Shown: positions 32,591 to 43,785, counted from the first letter of the stretch. The stretch is DNA of 64,000 bases from Lysobacter sp. TY2-98 (GCF_003367355.1 NZ_CP031413.1:186001-250000); one strand, 5' to 3'. A program made the numbers and translations. The notes: generated from the letters alone by a model not told the origin.

Positions 32591-33102
32591 TCATCCGCCG
32601 CGCGACCGTCGACGATGCGGCGACGCTGTCATCGCTCGCGACGGCGACGTTCGTCGAGACGTTCGGCCATCTGTATCCGGCCGAAGACCTGCAGGCGTTC
32701 CTCGACGACGCCTACGACGTCGGCAAGCAGGCGGTGATCCTGTCGCATCCCGACTACGCGGTGTGGCTGCTCGAAGCCGACGGTCGTGCCGTCGGCCATT
32801 GCGCGGCGGGTCCGTGCGGACTGCCGCATGCGGAGGTCGCGCCAGGCGATCGCGAACTCAAGCGCCTCTACGTGCTGCGCGACTTCCAGAACGGCGGCGC
32901 CGGCCGTCGCCTGATGGACACCGCGATGGACTGGCTGGAACGCGACGGCCCGCACACGCTGTGGCTGGGCGTGTGGAGCGAGAACCTCGGCGCGCAGCGC
33001 TTCTATGCGCGCTACGGCTTCGAGAAGGCGGGCACGTACGAATTCCCGGTGGGCCGCGTGCGCGACCTGGAATTCATCTTGCGACGTCCTGCGCGCGCCT
33101 GA
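32587..33102 (+). CDS. GNAT-family N-acetyltransferase
   Basis: 171 residues from a GTG sharing GTGA with the aspS stop. GNAT fold: N-terminal [17 protein letters not shown], acceptor-side strands, acetyl-CoA-binding [19 protein letters not shown] (Q/R-x-x-G-x-G/A type), and C-terminal [20 protein letters not shown]. The acetyl acceptor is not predictable. Coupled translation with aspS is likely, but a shared role is not implied. Confidence 0.88.
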   Translation: MIIRRATVDDAATLSSLATATFVETFGHLYPAEDLQAFLDDAYDVGKQAVILSHPDYAVWLLEADGRAVGHCAAGPCGLPHAEVAPGDRELKRLYVLRDFQNGGAGRRLMDTAMDWLERDGPHTLWLGVWSENLGAQRFYARYGFEKAGTYEFPVGRVRDLEFILRRPARA

Positions 33103-33169
33103 GCGTCGTCACTGCAAAGTTCGGCGTCGCCGGCTTGTGTCATCCCCGTGTCGCCCCGATGTGGTCGTC

Positions 33170-33784
33170 ATGACGACTTCGCGCGTGCTTCTGGTCCACG
33201 GCCTGTGGATGCGCCCCGCGTCGATGGCGATGCTCGCGCGTCGACTCGCGCACCAGGGCTTCGACGTCGACTTCATCGGTTACGCGAGCACGCGCGACAG
33301 CCCCGCCCATGCGGTCGAGCGCCTCGCGACGGCTGCGGCGAAGTCGCCATGCCATGTCGTCGGCCACAGCCTCGGCGGGCTGGTGACGCTGACCGCGCTG
33401 GAGGCGGAGCCCGAGCTGCCCGTGGAACGCGTGGTCTGCCTGGGCTCGCCGCTCTGCGGCAGCGCCGCGGCGACGGGAATGGCGCGGCTGCCGGGTCTCC
33501 GGCGCTGGCTCGGCCACAGTCATGGCCTCCTGCGCGACGGTTGCCGGCCGTGGCGCGGGCGCGCGGCGGTCGGATCGATCGCGGGAACGCTTCCGCTGGG
33601 GCTCGGCCGCGTGGTGGGGCGGCTGCGCGGGCCCAACGACGGCACCGTCGCGGTTTCCGAAACCCGCCTCGAGGGGCTGGCCGACCATCTCGTCGTCCGC
33701 GCCACGCACAGCGGGCTGGTGCTGTCGCCCACCGCCGCCCGGCAGACGGCCGCCTTCCTGCGCGATGGTCATTTCGAGCACTGA
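33170..33784 (+). CDS. Alpha/beta hydrolase (lipase/esterase-like)
   Basis: 204 residues from the ATG at 33170. A starting strand RVLLVHGLWMRP supplies the oxyanion-hole HG. The nucleophile elbow is GHSLGG. The Asp is probably in GPNDGTVAV and the His in RATHSGLVLS, giving a full Ser-Asp-His triad. No signal peptide or lid domain is evident. Looks like the short esterases related to PGAP1-like or lipase class proteins; substrate unknown. Confidence 0.85.
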   Translation: MTTSRVLLVHGLWMRPASMAMLARRLAHQGFDVDFIGYASTRDSPAHAVERLATAAAKSPCHVVGHSLGGLVTLTALEAEPELPVERVVCLGSPLCGSAAATGMARLPGLRRWLGHSHGLLRDGCRPWRGRAAVGSIAGTLPLGLGRVVGRLRGPNDGTVAVSETRLEGLADHLVVRATHSGLVLSPTAARQTAAFLRDGHFEH

Positions 33785-33863
33785 ACAGGCGCGGGCGCGG
33801 CCGATGGCGAGCGGCTGATCCGGTAAAATCTTCTCCCCGTTTCCTGTTGTCCGGACGTGCCCG

Positions 33864-34595
33864 ATGGGTCGTGGTCCCTCGATCGAAGCCCGCAAGAACG
33901 CCGTGGACGCGGTCCGCGGAAAGATCTTCACCAAGGTGATCCGCGAGATCGGCGTCGCGGCGCGCATGGGCGGCGGCGATCCTTCGGGCAATCCGCGCCT
34001 GCGCGCGGCGATCGATCGCGGCCTGCAGGTCAACATGTCGAAGGACGTGATCGAGCGCGCGATCAAGAAGGCGACCGGCGAACTCGAAGGTGTCACCTAT
34101 GAAGAGATCCGCTACGAAGGCTATGCGCCCGGCGGCGTCGCGGTGATCGTCGACTGCCTCACCGACAACAAGATTCGCACCGTCGCCGACGTCCGCCACG
34201 CGTTCTCGAAGTTCGGCGGCAACCTCGGCACCGACGGCTCGGTCGCCTTCATGTTCCACAAGCGTGGCGTGATCTGGTTCGGCGCCGGGGCGGACGAAGA
34301 CCGCATCACCGAAGCCGCGATCGAGGCCGGCGCCGACGATGTCGTCGTGTATCCCGAAGACGGTTCGATCGACGTGCTCACCGCGCCCGAGTCGTTCGCC
34401 GAAGTGAAGGCCGCGCTCGAAGCCGCGGGCCTGGTGCCGGGCGAAGCGCAGGTGACGTTCCGCGCCGAAAACGACGTCAAGGTCGAGGGCGACACCGCGA
34501 AGCAGGTCGCGAAGCTGCTCGCCTGGCTCGAAGAGATGGACGACGTGCAGCACGTCTACTCCAACGCCGAACTGGGCGAGGACGCGTACGCCTGA
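33864..34595 (+). CDS. yebC: YebC/PmpR-family protein
   Basis: 243 residues, usual for the family. Opens [20 protein letters not shown], with the [13 protein letters not shown] and [24 protein letters not shown] stretch and a C-terminal [19 protein letters not shown]. Long described as a DNA-binding regulator (PmpR represses quinolone signalling in Pseudomonas), but family members have recently been linked to translation of difficult peptides. Immediately upstream of ruvC, a common arrangement in bacteria. Confidence 0.95.
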   Translation: MGRGPSIEARKNAVDAVRGKIFTKVIREIGVAARMGGGDPSGNPRLRAAIDRGLQVNMSKDVIERAIKKATGELEGVTYEEIRYEGYAPGGVAVIVDCLTDNKIRTVADVRHAFSKFGGNLGTDGSVAFMFHKRGVIWFGAGADEDRITEAAIEAGADDVVVYPEDGSIDVLTAPESFAEVKAALEAAGLVPGEAQVTFRAENDVKVEGDTAKQVAKLLAWLEEMDDVQHVYSNAELGEDAYA

Positions 34596-34610
34596 CCGGC
34601 GCGCATCGAC

Positions 34611-35138
34611 GTGACTCGCATTCTTGGCATCGATCCGGGCTCGCAGCGCACCGGCGTCGGCTTCGTCGACGTGGACGCGCGCGGCAAGTGCACCTACGTG
34701 TCGGCGCACACGCTCAAGCTGCTCGACGCCGAGGATTTCCCCAAGCGCCTCGGCCTGCTGTGCGACGGCCTCGATGCGCTGATCGACGAATGGAAGCCGC
34801 AGCACGTCGCGATCGAAACCGTCTTCATGGACAAGTCGGCGACCAGTGCGCTCAAGCTCGGCCACGCGCGCGGGGCGGCGATCGCGACGGTGGTGCGTCG
34901 CGGCCTCGAAGTCAGCGAATACGCGCCGCGGCTGATCAAGCAGTCGCTGGTCGGGCGCGGCGCCGCCGACAAGCAGCAGGTGCAGCACATGGTCCGCCTG
35001 CTGCTGAACCTGCCTGAACAGAAGATCCAGGCGGACGCCGCCGACGCACTGGCCGTCGCGCTGACCCACGCCCACATGAGCGCGACGTCGGGGCGCACCG
35101 GCATCGATCTCGCCCAGCTGCGCCGGCGCGGCGCCTGA
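34611..35138 (+). CDS. ruvC: Holliday junction resolvase RuvC
   Basis: Endonuclease that cuts Holliday junctions. 175 residues from a GTG 15 bp after yebC. Acidic active-site residues: Asp in [11 protein letters not shown] (near residue 7), Glu in VAIETVF, and the pair in [16 protein letters not shown]. First gene of the split ruvCAB group; ruvA follows after 139 bp. Confidence 0.97.
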   Translation: MTRILGIDPGSQRTGVGFVDVDARGKCTYVSAHTLKLLDAEDFPKRLGLLCDGLDALIDEWKPQHVAIETVFMDKSATSALKLGHARGAAIATVVRRGLEVSEYAPRLIKQSLVGRGAADKQQVQHMVRLLLNLPEQKIQADAADALAVALTHAHMSATSGRTGIDLAQLRRRGA

Positions 35139-35277
35139 GACCGCGGCATGACACCGTCGACGTCGAAACGGGCGCACAATGCGCGCCGCCGCACAGCCGG
35201 CGCAGGGGATGGGGCATGACCGCACGGGTTCACGAGATCGGACGCATCGCGCGCTGCACGGCCGCGGGAGCGCGCGC

Positions 35278-35874
35278 GTGATCGGTCGTCTTCGCGGGGT
35301 GCTCGTCCAGAAGCAACCGCCGTGGCTGCTCGTCGAGGTGGCCGGCGGCATCGGCTACGAGCTCGAGGCGCCGATGAGCACGTTCTACGACCTGCCCGAA
35401 GCCGGGCGCGAGGTCGTGCTCTTCACCCACTACGCGCAGAAGGAAGACAGCGTCGCGCTGTACGGCTTTCTCCGTGAAGGCGAGCGTCGTCTCTTCCGCG
35501 ACGTGCAGAAGGTCACCGGCATCGGCGCGAAGATCGCGCTGGCCATTCTTTCCGCGGTGAGCGTCGACGACTTCGCGCGGCTGGTGCAGGCCGGCGACGT
35601 CACCGCACTCACACGCATCCCGGGCATCGGCAAGAAGACCGCCGAGCGCATCGTCGTCGAACTGCGTGACCGCGCCGCCGATCTCGCCGGCCTCGGCGCG
35701 GCGCTTGGCGTGAACGCCGGCCTGCCGGCCGATCCGCAGTCCGAAGCCGTCGTCGCCCTGCAGCAGCTTGGCTACAAACCCGCCGAGGCCGCACGCATGG
35801 CGAAGGACGCCGCGCAGCCCGGCGACGACACCGCGACCATCATCCGCAAGGCGCTACAGTCCGCGCTCCGTTGA
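35278..35874 (+). CDS. ruvA: Holliday junction branch migration protein RuvA
   Basis: Tetrameric DNA-binding partner of RuvB. 198 residues from the GTG at 35278 ([20 protein letters not shown]). The OB-fold domain is followed by two helix-hairpin-helix motifs ([12 protein letters not shown] and [12 protein letters not shown]), and C-terminal domain III contacts RuvB. A longer frame begins upstream at 35179, but that part is unlike the family. Followed 25 bp later by kup. Confidence 0.96.
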   Translation: MIGRLRGVLVQKQPPWLLVEVAGGIGYELEAPMSTFYDLPEAGREVVLFTHYAQKEDSVALYGFLREGERRLFRDVQKVTGIGAKIALAILSAVSVDDFARLVQAGDVTALTRIPGIGKKTAERIVVELRDRAADLAGLGAALGVNAGLPADPQSEAVVALQQLGYKPAEAARMAKDAAQPGDDTATIIRKALQSALR

Positions 35875-35899
35875 GCGAAGGACCGTTCGAGAACGCTCC

Positions 35900-37843
35900 A
35901 TGACCGCTTCTGCTTCCACGGCTTCGCCTTCCAATGGCGTCGGCGACACCAGCCATTCGCATCACGGGCACGGGCATGCCGGACTGGCGACGCTCGTCGT
36001 CGGCGCGGTGGGCGTGGTGTTCGGCGACATCGGTACCAGCCCGCTCTACACGATGCAGGAAATGTTCCTGCCGCATTACGGCCTGGTGCCGGACGCGCAC
36101 ACCGTGAAGGGCCTGCTGTCGCTGGCGTTCTGGGCGCTGATGCTGGTCGTCACGCTGAAGTACGTCATCGTCATCATGCGCGCCGACAACGAAGGCGAGG
36201 GCGGCATCATGGCGCTCACCGCACTCGCACAGCGATCGCTGAAGCCGGGTTCGCGGCTCAACTACACGGTCGGCATTCTTGGCATCTTCGGCGCGTCGCT
36301 GTTCTTCGGCGACGGCATGATCACGCCGCCGGTCACCGTGTTGGGTGCGCTCGATGGTCTGCGCGTGATCTCGCCGGCGTTCTCGCACTTCGTGATGCCG
36401 GTCGGCCTGCTGATCCTGTTCGCGCTGTTCGCGTTCCAGCGCTTCGGCACAGAAGCCGTGGGCAAGGCCTTCGGCCCGGTGATGATCGCGTGGTTCATTG
36501 CACTCGCGGTCCTCGGCGCGCACAACATCGTTCGCTATCCGACGGTGCTGTCGGCGCTGAATCCGTACTGGGCGTTCGACTTCTTCACGACGCACGGCAC
36601 CCATGCGCTCTTCATCCTCGGCGCGGTCGTGCTCGCGATCACCGGCGGTGAAGCGCTGTATGCCGACATGGGCCACTTCGGCAAGAAGCCCATCCGCTGG
36701 GGCTGGTTCGCCTTCGTGCTGCCGGCGCTCGTGCTGAACTATTTCGGCCAGGGCGCCGTGCTGCTGCAGAACCCGGCCGCGCGTTCGAATCCCTTCTACA
36801 TGTCGATGCCGGACTGGGCGCAGATTCCGATGCTCGGCCTCGCCACCGTTGCCGCCGCGATCGCGTCGCAGGCGGTCATCACCGGCGCGTATTCGGTGAC
36901 GCGCCAGGCGATCCAGCTCGGCTATCTGCCGCGCCTGTCGATCAAGCACACCTCGCGCCAGACCATCGGCCAGATCTACGTGCCGTCGATCAACTGGATG
37001 CTGCTCGGCGCGGTCGTGCTGCTCACGCTGTCGTTCCAGAGCGCCACGAATCTCGCCACGGCGTACGGCCTGTCGGTGACGGGCACGATGCTGATCGACA
37101 CGCTGCTGCTCGCGGTCGTCGCCTACACGCGCTGGGAGCGTTCGCGCCGGTGGGTGCTGCCGCTGTGCGGCCTGTTCCTCATCATCGACGTCGCCTTCCT
37201 CATCGCGAACGGCGGCAAGCTGTTCACCGGCATCGGCGCGTGGGTGCCGCTGATCATCGGCATCGGCTCGTTCACGGTGATGCGCACCTGGCGTCGTGGC
37301 CGTGCGCTGCTGCACGAGGAGATCCGCAAGGAAGGCATCCAGCTCGACGTGTTCCTGCCGGGCCTGATGCTGTCGCCGCCGGTGCGCGTGCCCGGCACCG
37401 CGATCTTCCTCACCGCCGACCGCGGCGTCGTGCCGCAGGCGCTCCTGCACAACCTCAAGCACAACAAGGTGCTGCACGAGCGCAACGTGTTCCTGACGAT
37501 CGAACCGATGACGGTGCCGACCGCGCCGAAGGACAAGCGCCTGAAGATCGAGTCGATCGGCGAGAACTTCTACCGCGTCACGCTCAAGTTCGGCTTCATG
37601 GAAACACCGGACGTGCCACTGGCGCTGATGCGCTCCTGCGACAAGGGTGGCATCCACTTCGACCCGATGGACACGACGTATTTCGCGAGCCGCGAGACGG
37701 TCGTCGCCAGCAAGCACCGTGGCATGCCGTTCTGGCGCGACAAACTCTTCGCGCTCATGCACCGCAATGCGGCGCCGGCGACGACGTTCTTCCGCATTCC
37801 GGGCAACCGCCTCGTCGAGCTGGGCGCGCAGGTCGAAATCTGA
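35900..37843 (+). CDS. kup: Low-affinity K+ transporter Kup
   Basis: 647 residues, K+ uptake (KUP/HAK/KT) family. A His-rich N-terminal tail (about residues 18-28) precedes about 12 membrane helices. Signature segments: [14 protein letters not shown] in helix 1, [19 protein letters not shown] [15 protein letters not shown], and a 160-residue hydrophilic C-terminal domain (from about 490). The ATG at 35900 gives this length; frames upstream overlap ruvA. Sits between ruvA and ruvB on the same strand; this interruption is, to my memory, shared by Xanthomonas relatives. Confidence 0.96.
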   Translation: MTASASTASPSNGVGDTSHSHHGHGHAGLATLVVGAVGVVFGDIGTSPLYTMQEMFLPHYGLVPDAHTVKGLLSLAFWALMLVVTLKYVIVIMRADNEGEGGIMALTALAQRSLKPGSRLNYTVGILGIFGASLFFGDGMITPPVTVLGALDGLRVISPAFSHFVMPVGLLILFALFAFQRFGTEAVGKAFGPVMIAWFIALAVLGAHNIVRYPTVLSALNPYWAFDFFTTHGTHALFILGAVVLAITGGEALYADMGHFGKKPIRWGWFAFVLPALVLNYFGQGAVLLQNPAARSNPFYMSMPDWAQIPMLGLATVAAAIASQAVITGAYSVTRQAIQLGYLPRLSIKHTSRQTIGQIYVPSINWMLLGAVVLLTLSFQSATNLATAYGLSVTGTMLIDTLLLAVVAYTRWERSRRWVLPLCGLFLIIDVAFLIANGGKLFTGIGAWVPLIIGIGSFTVMRTWRRGRALLHEEIRKEGIQLDVFLPGLMLSPPVRVPGTAIFLTADRGVVPQALLHNLKHNKVLHERNVFLTIEPMTVPTAPKDKRLKIESIGENFYRVTLKFGFMETPDVPLALMRSCDKGGIHFDPMDTTYFASRETVVASKHRGMPFWRDKLFALMHRNAAPATTFFRIPGNRLVELGAQVEI

Positions 37844-37883
37844 GCGTCGCACCGCGTGATCCGTGCCGGGCCATAATCCCGGC

Positions 37884-38918
37884 ATGACCGACACCCGCCT
37901 CATCGCCGCCGGCGCCACGTCCGAAGACGCCGTCGCCGAAGCCTCGATCCGCCCCAAGCGCCTGGACGAGTATCTCGGCCAGGTGCCGGTGCGCGAGCAG
38001 ATGAAGATCTACATCGAGGCGGCCAAGGGTCGTGGCGAGGCGCTCGACCATGTGCTGATCTTCGGGCCTCCCGGTCTCGGCAAGACCACGCTGAGCCAGG
38101 TCATCGCGAACGAACTCGGCGTCAACCTGCGACAGACGTCGGGCCCGGTGATCGAGAAGGCGGGCGACCTCGCCGCGCTGCTCACCAACCTGCAGCCGCA
38201 CGACGTGCTGTTCGTCGACGAGATCCACCGTCTTTCGCCGCTGGTCGAGGAAGTGCTCTATCCGGCGATGGAGGATTTCCAGCTCGACATCATGATCGGC
38301 GAAGGCCCCGCGGCGCGCTCGATCAAGATCGACCTGCCGCCGTTCACTCTGATCGGCGCGACCACGCGCGCGGGCCTGCTGACCGCGCCGCTGCGCGACC
38401 GCTTCGGCATCGTGCAGCGCCTGGAGTTCTACAGCGCGGAGGAGCTGACCAAGATCGTGCAGCGCTCGGCGCAGATCCTCGGCATCGCCTGCACGCCGGA
38501 CGGCGCGGCTGAAATCGCACGCCGCTCGCGCGGTACGCCGCGTATCGCGAACCGCCTGCTGCGCCGTGTGCGCGATTTCGCGCAGGTGCGCGGCGACGGC
38601 ACGATCAGCCGCGACACCGCGTTCGATTCGATGTCGATGCTGAAGGTCGATCCGGAAGGTTTCGACGAACTCGACCGTCGCCTGCTCGGCATCATCATCG
38701 AATCGTTCGATGGCGGGCCGGTGGGCGTGGAATCGCTGGCCGCGGCGCTCAGCGAAGAACGCGGCACGCTCGAGGACGTGGTCGAGCCGTACCTGATCCA
38801 GCAGGGCTACGTGATACGCACCGCGCGGGGTCGCATGGCGACACCGAAGGCGTACCGGCACCTCGGATTCACGCCGCGCGCGAAGGCGAATGATCTGTTC
38901 GAGCCGCCCGCGGTCTGA
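37884..38918 (+). CDS. ruvB: Holliday junction helicase RuvB
   Basis: Hexameric AAA+ motor for branch migration. 344 residues from the ATG at 37884. Walker [10 protein letters not shown] (about 60-68), Walker [10 protein letters not shown] (about 110-118), sensor ATTRAGLL, and the C-terminal winged helix ([33 protein letters not shown]). 40 bp after kup. Confidence 0.97.
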   Translation: MTDTRLIAAGATSEDAVAEASIRPKRLDEYLGQVPVREQMKIYIEAAKGRGEALDHVLIFGPPGLGKTTLSQVIANELGVNLRQTSGPVIEKAGDLAALLTNLQPHDVLFVDEIHRLSPLVEEVLYPAMEDFQLDIMIGEGPAARSIKIDLPPFTLIGATTRAGLLTAPLRDRFGIVQRLEFYSAEELTKIVQRSAQILGIACTPDGAAEIARRSRGTPRIANRLLRRVRDFAQVRGDGTISRDTAFDSMSMLKVDPEGFDELDRRLLGIIIESFDGGPVGVESLAAALSEERGTLEDVVEPYLIQQGYVIRTARGRMATPKAYRHLGFTPRAKANDLFEPPAV

Positions 38919-39178
38919 CGGCGGCGACGTGCCGGCTACGCCGGCGACTGATGCCCGATCGTGCGCTGCATCGACACAGCGCTGTCGAGCGCGAAGCGCC
39001 GCGCCACTGTGCGCCGGCGCGTCGAAAAGAGGCCGCGCACGCGATCTTTCGCGACGTGCCACCTGCGTAGCGGCGCGTCGATACCGTCGCTGGCTGAACC
39101 CGCCAAGAACCATGCGGTCGATCCCGTCGTCACACCGCGGGTAGACTGGCCCGCCCCCGCCCGCACCGCACGGAGCGC

Positions 39179-39583
39179 ATGTTCAGCCTGCCGGTCCGCA
39201 TCTACTGGGAAGACACCGACGCCGGTGGCGTCGTGTACCACGCGCGCTACGTCGCCTTCCTCGAGCGCGCTCGCTCGGAATGGATGCGTGCGAACGGGCA
39301 CGGGCAGGCGTCGCTGCAGGCCGAAGGCCTCGTCTTCGCGGTGCGCGCGATGACCCTGGATTTCCTGAAACCGGCACGCCTCGACGACGCGCTCGACGTG
39401 ACCTGCGAACTCGCCGAATGCCGCCGCGCCAGCCTGTCGTTCCGACAGACGATCGCGCGCGACGGCGAGTGTCTGCTGACGTCGACGGTCCGCATCGCCG
39501 CGCTCGACGCCGCGACGTTCCGTCCCGCACCGATCCCGTCCGGGCTGCACGCGCAGCTCGCCGCCCTCGAGTCCACGAACTGA
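39179..39583 (+). CDS. ybgC: Tol-Pal-associated acyl-CoA thioesterase YbgC
   Basis: 134-residue hotdog thioesterase opening the tol-pal cluster. YWEDTDAGGVVYHARYVAFLERAR is the 4HBT signature with the catalytic Asp; FLKPARLDDALDVTCEL follows. Acts on acyl-CoA/ACP species linked to phospholipid metabolism in E. coli. The 260-bp gap before it contains no gene; a TAGACT -10-like element lies about 30 bp before the ATG. Confidence 0.94.
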   Translation: MFSLPVRIYWEDTDAGGVVYHARYVAFLERARSEWMRANGHGQASLQAEGLVFAVRAMTLDFLKPARLDDALDVTCELAECRRASLSFRQTIARDGECLLTSTVRIAALDAATFRPAPIPSGLHAQLAALESTN

Positions 39584-39667
39584 CATGGTCCGCCGCACGG
39601 ACCGGAGAGCCCGCATGACCGCATCGCATCGCCCGCACGTTACCGGTTCGACGCCGGAGTCCGCCCG

Positions 39668-40465
39668 ATGAGCGCGTTGTCGCTGATGCTGCAGTCGAGC
39701 CCGAGCGCGCTGCCCGACGCCGCGCCCGCCGCGTCGCAGCCGCTGGCCGATGTCGCGCAGGCCGCCACGGCTGCGGCGCCGGCAACGCCGTCGCTCGACT
39801 TGCTGCATCTGGTCACGGCGGCGAGCCTGCCGGTGCAGTTCATCATGCTGCTGCTGTTCGTCGCGTCGATCGCGTCGTGGATCATCATCTTCCGCAAGGC
39901 GGCGCTGCTGCGTCGCGCCAAGCGCGAAGCAGTGCAGTTCGAAGAGCGCTTCTGGTCCGGCGCCGAACTCAACAAGCTGTACGAGGGCGCGAGTGGCCAC
40001 GGTCGCGATGTCGGCGGCATGGAAGCGATCTTCGAAGCCGGTTTCCGCGATTTCAACCGTCTTCGCCAGCGTCGCGGCGCCGACAACGACGCACAGCTCG
40101 AAGCCGCGCAGCGCGGCATGCGCGCGACGACGTCGCGCGAACTCGATTCGCTCGAGCACAACCTCGAATTGCTGGCCAACATCGGTTCGACGTCGCCGTA
40201 CATCGGCCTGGTCGGCACCGTGTTCGGCATCATGGTGACGATGCATTCGCTGCTCGCGAGTTCGCAGCAGGTCGGCATCAAGGACGTCGCGCCGGGCATC
40301 TCCGAAGCCCTGCTCGCCACCGCGATGGGCCTGTTCGTCGCAATTCCGGCGGTGTGGGCCTACAACCGTTTCGCGACGGCCGTCGAACGCCTGGCGAGCC
40401 GCTACGAGGCCTTCTCCGAGGAGTTCTCGTCCATCCTGCAGCGGCAGGCGCACCTCGAGGGCTGA
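39668..40465 (+). CDS. tolQ: Tol-Pal system inner-membrane protein TolQ
   Basis: 265 residues. MotA/ExbB-type proton-channel subunit. Membrane helices: about 60-80 (VQFIMLLLFVASIASWIIIF), then a pair with STSPYIGLVGTVFGIMVTMH and GLFVAIPAVWAYN. An N-terminal Ala/Pro extension of about 40 residues is longer than in E. coli. With TolR it uses the proton gradient to energise TolA. Confidence 0.96.
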   Translation: MSALSLMLQSSPSALPDAAPAASQPLADVAQAATAAAPATPSLDLLHLVTAASLPVQFIMLLLFVASIASWIIIFRKAALLRRAKREAVQFEERFWSGAELNKLYEGASGHGRDVGGMEAIFEAGFRDFNRLRQRRGADNDAQLEAAQRGMRATTSRELDSLEHNLELLANIGSTSPYIGLVGTVFGIMVTMHSLLASSQQVGIKDVAPGISEALLATAMGLFVAIPAVWAYNRFATAVERLASRYEAFSEEFSSILQRQAHLEG

Positions 40466-40468
40466 TCC

Positions 40469-40906
40469 ATGTCGCTCTCGATGAGGCGGCACCGCCGCCG
40501 CAAACTCAAGTCCGAGATCAACGTCGTGCCGTATATCGACGTCATGCTCGTGCTGCTCGTCATTTTTATGATCACCGCGCCGCTGTTGAACCTCGGTGTC
40601 GATGTCGACCTGCCGAAGTCGAACGCGAAATCGCTGCAGCAGAAGTCCGAGCCGGTCGTCGTGCAGGTCGATGCCGACGGCAACTACTTCCTCGCGGTGA
40701 AGGCGGGCAGCAACGAAGCGGTGACCGGTGCTCAGCTCACCGCGCGGCTGTCGACGATCGTCGCGCAGAACCGTGACGCACAGGTGCTGATCGGCGCCGA
40801 TGCCAAAGCGAGCTACCAGACCGTCACCGATGCGATCGACCTGCTCAAGAAGGCCGGCGTCGAGAAGGTGTCGCTGATCAGCTCACCGAAGGGTTCGACG
40901 AAGTGA
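40469..40906 (+). CDS. tolR: Tol-Pal system protein TolR
   Basis: 145 residues, ExbD/TolR family. One N-terminal membrane helix after a basic segment (RRHRRRKLKSEINVVPYIDV) that includes the proton-carrying Asp in VVPYIDVMLVLLVIFMITAP. The periplasmic domain ends near KVSLISSPKG. Starts 3 bp after tolQ; its stop overlaps the tolA GTG (GTGA). Confidence 0.96.
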   Translation: MSLSMRRHRRRKLKSEINVVPYIDVMLVLLVIFMITAPLLNLGVDVDLPKSNAKSLQQKSEPVVVQVDADGNYFLAVKAGSNEAVTGAQLTARLSTIVAQNRDAQVLIGADAKASYQTVTDAIDLLKKAGVEKVSLISSPKGSTK

Positions 40907-41793
40907 GGATGCGGCCGGCCGACGACGCCACCGCGGTCGCGCTGGCGATCGCGTTGCACGTCGCGCTCGCGCTGCTGCTTTGGTTCGCGATGCGACCGAG
41001 CGAGAACGTGCAGGCGAGCGCAGGTGGCATGGCCGCGGATGTGGTCGACGTCGGCCAGCTGTCGGCGGCGATGCAGCGCACGCTGCGTCATCGTCCCGAG
41101 CCCGTCGAAGAGCCGCTGCCCGAGCCGGTGCCGGAGGAACAACCGGAGCCCGTCCCGGAGCAACAGCCCAAGCCGCAGGAACAGCTCGCGCAGCCGGACG
41201 ACGTCGATCAGCAAGCGGTCGTCGAGACGCCGACGCCGCAGAAGGCGATCGAGACCAAGCCGCAGGAAGAAAAGCATCGCCAGCAGCAGGCCGACCTGAC
41301 CAATCCAGCGGACGCGCAGGCCGACGCACAGCAGAAGCTCAAGGCGGAGCGTGAGGCGCAGCTCGCCGAGATCCGCAGGCGTCGTGCGGCGGCGTCGCGC
41401 GAAGCGTTGGCGGCGGAGGAGCGTCTCGCGCAACTGACGGCGCCGCGCGGCGGCTCGGCCGCGCAGCAGGCGGCGCAGGCGGACGCGCAGGCCAGCGGCA
41501 GCGGACCGGCGGACGACGGCCTGCTCGGCCGCTATGCCGCCGCATTGCAGGAGGCCATCCGCGCGAAGTGGGTGCGGCCGGACAACATCCCGTCCGGCGC
41601 GATGTGCCGCCTCGTGATCCGCCAGCTGCCCGGCGGCGAGGTCATCGACGCGCAGGTCAGTTCGCCTTGCGTCTATGACGAGGCGGGACGGCGCTCGATC
41701 GAAGCGGCGGTCCTCAAGGCGCAGCCGCTGCCGTACGCGGGCTTCGAAAAAGTGTTCAAGCGCGAGCTCACGCTCAACTTCCGCGCACCCTGA
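40903..41793 (+). CDS. tolA: Tol-Pal system protein TolA
   Basis: 296 residues. Single N-terminal membrane helix (ALAIALHVALALLLWFAM, about 13-30), a Pro/Glu/Gln-rich then Lys/Ala/Arg-rich helical stalk (domain II, about 60-200), and a globular domain III (from about 205) with AIRAKWVRPDNIPSGAMC and the conserved Cys pair in CRLVI and SSPCVYDEAG. Links the inner-membrane motor to TolB/Pal. The GTG at 40903 overlaps the tolR stop; an ATG two codons in is an alternative. Confidence 0.95.
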   Translation: MRMRPADDATAVALAIALHVALALLLWFAMRPSENVQASAGGMAADVVDVGQLSAAMQRTLRHRPEPVEEPLPEPVPEEQPEPVPEQQPKPQEQLAQPDDVDQQAVVETPTPQKAIETKPQEEKHRQQQADLTNPADAQADAQQKLKAEREAQLAEIRRRRAAASREALAAEERLAQLTAPRGGSAAQQAAQADAQASGSGPADDGLLGRYAAALQEAIRAKWVRPDNIPSGAMCRLVIRQLPGGEVIDAQVSSPCVYDEAGRRSIEAAVLKAQPLPYAGFEKVFKRELTLNFRAP

Positions 41794-41903
41794 CGCGGCG
41801 GGCCCTGCGGCCGCTGTCAAGACGCTAAACGGTTCAGGTGTGAGCTAGGATTCACGAACGGGCTGGTACCTGTATGGCCCCCTGCCGAGCGTGAGGAATC
41901 GCG

Positions 41904-43211
41904 ATGGGTCGTCTCGTGTGGTTGCTGGTCCTGTGTTTTGCCTGCCTGCTGCCCCTGGCTGCGGGCGCCCAGCAGCAGGGTCTCGAGATCGACATCGTCG
42001 GCGGCAATGCCGCGGCGCTGCCGATCGCCGTCGTCCCGTTCCAGAACGGCACCGGCGATACGGACGAGGCCGCCATCGTCGCCGCCGACCTCAACCGCTC
42101 CGGCCAGTTCAAGTCGCTGGCGGTCGACGCGCTGCCGGAGCGCCCGGCCCGCAGCGAAGAGGTGAACTACCCGGCCTGGCGCGCGATCAACCAGGACTAC
42201 CTCGTCGTCGGCCGCGTGCTCGATGCCGGCGGCGGTGCGTACCGCGTCGAATACGAGCTGCTGGATGTCGCCAAGCAGACGCGCCTTCTCGGCTTCGCGC
42301 TGACCGCGCGCTCGGGCCAGATGCGCGACGTCGCGCACCAGATCGCCGATGCGATCTACGAGAAGATCACCGGCGTGCGCGGCGCGTTCTTCACCCGCAT
42401 CGCGTACGTCACGCAGAGTGGCGCGGGCAACGGCGCGCGCTACGCGCTCGTCATCGCCGACAGCGACGGCTACAACCCGCAGACGGTCGTGCGCTCGGCC
42501 GAGCCGCTGATGTCGCCGTCGTGGAGCCCGGACGGGGCGCGTCTCGCGTACGTCGGTTTCGAAGGCGGCAACTCGGCGATCTACATCCAGACGATCGCGA
42601 GCGGCGCGCGCGAGATCGTCGCGCACTTCCGCGGCATCAACGGCTCGCCCGAATTCTCGCCGGACGGCCGTCGCCTGGCGATGACGCTGTCGCGCTCGGG
42701 CAATCCCGAGGTCTACGTGATGGATCTGGGCAGCCGCGCGCTGACACAGATCACCAACCACTATTCGATCGACACCGAGCCGACGTGGAGCGCGGATGGT
42801 TCGCGCCTGTACTTCACCTCCGACCGCGGCGGTCGCCCGCAGATCTACAGCGCGTCGGCTTCCGGCGGCAGCGCGACGCGCGTCAGCTTCCAGGGCTCGT
42901 ACAACGCGAGCGCGACCGTGTCGTACGACAGCAAGAAGATCGCGACCGCCCAGGGCGCCGGCAACACCTACCGCATCGCACTGATGGATTCGAGCCTCGG
43001 CAGTGCGCGCTGGAGCCTGCTGTCGCCGGGCAACCTCGACGAATCCCCGAGCTTTGCGCCGAACGCGAGCATGCTCATCTACGCCGCGCGAGAAGGCGGC
43101 CGCGGCGTGCTCTACGCGGTGTCGGCCGATGCCCGCGTCCGCCAGCGCCTCGTGCTTGCCGATGGTGACGTCCGCGAGCCGGCGTGGGGCCCTTATCGCA
43201 CGCCGCGTTGA
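41904..43211 (+). CDS. tolB: Tol-Pal system periplasmic protein TolB
   Basis: 435 residues. Sec signal peptide ([20 protein letters not shown]). An N-terminal alpha/beta domain with [11 protein letters not shown] is followed by a six-bladed beta-propeller made of [19 protein letters not shown] repeats (from about residue 195). Binds Pal in the periplasm and is displaced by TolA. 110 bp after tolA, with a GTGAGG ribosome region before the ATG. Confidence 0.97.
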   Translation: MGRLVWLLVLCFACLLPLAAGAQQQGLEIDIVGGNAAALPIAVVPFQNGTGDTDEAAIVAADLNRSGQFKSLAVDALPERPARSEEVNYPAWRAINQDYLVVGRVLDAGGGAYRVEYELLDVAKQTRLLGFALTARSGQMRDVAHQIADAIYEKITGVRGAFFTRIAYVTQSGAGNGARYALVIADSDGYNPQTVVRSAEPLMSPSWSPDGARLAYVGFEGGNSAIYIQTIASGAREIVAHFRGINGSPEFSPDGRRLAMTLSRSGNPEVYVMDLGSRALTQITNHYSIDTEPTWSADGSRLYFTSDRGGRPQIYSASASGGSATRVSFQGSYNASATVSYDSKKIATAQGAGNTYRIALMDSSLGSARWSLLSPGNLDESPSFAPNASMLIYAAREGGRGVLYAVSADARVRQRLVLADGDVREPAWGPYRTPR

Positions 43212-43257
43212 GCGTCGTGAGCCGTAACCCCGATCGAACAACCACGAGGAACGACCC

Positions 43258-43785
43258 ATGCACGTGAAATCCGCCAGCAAGCTCCTGATCGTCGCCGCGA
43301 TGTGCACCCTCGCGATGGCGTGCTCGAAGAAGGTCAAGGAAACGCCGCCGACCGACACCGGCACCGTCGGCACGACGCAGCCGGCCGTCGACAACGGCCC
43401 GACGACCGCCGGCATGTACGGCCCGAACGATCTCGATACCGATTCGTGCCTGCGCCAGCGCGTCGTCTACTTCGACCTCGACCAGGACGCGCTGAAACCG
43501 GAATTCCAGGCCATCGTGAACTGCCATGCGAAGTACCTGCGCGATCGTCCGTCGTCGCGCATGACGCTGGACGGCCACGCCGACGAGCGCGGCAGCCGCG
43601 ACTACAACCTCGCGCTGGGCGAGCGTCGCGCGAATGCGGTGTCGTCCGCGATGCAGGCCGCGGGTGGCCAGTCGTCGCAGCTCACGACGAACAGCTTCGG
43701 CGAAGAGAAGCCGGTCTGCACCGCGTCGGGCGAAGAGTGCTGGTCGAAGAACCGTCGCGTCGAGATCAGCTACAGCGCGCGTTGA
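43258..43785 (+). CDS. pal: Peptidoglycan-associated lipoprotein Pal
   Basis: 175 residues. Lipobox LAMAC (Cys about residue 22) after a short signal sequence. The C-terminal OmpA-like domain carries VYFDLDQDALKPEF and LDGHADERGSRDYNLALGERRANAV, which bind the meso-DAP stem of peptidoglycan. Two Cys pairs flank the domain. Anchors the outer membrane to the wall and partners TolB. Confidence 0.97.
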   Translation: MHVKSASKLLIVAAMCTLAMACSKKVKETPPTDTGTVGTTQPAVDNGPTTAGMYGPNDLDTDSCLRQRVVYFDLDQDALKPEFQAIVNCHAKYLRDRPSSRMTLDGHADERGSRDYNLALGERRANAVSSAMQAAGGQSSQLTTNSFGEEKPVCTASGEECWSKNRRVEISYSAR

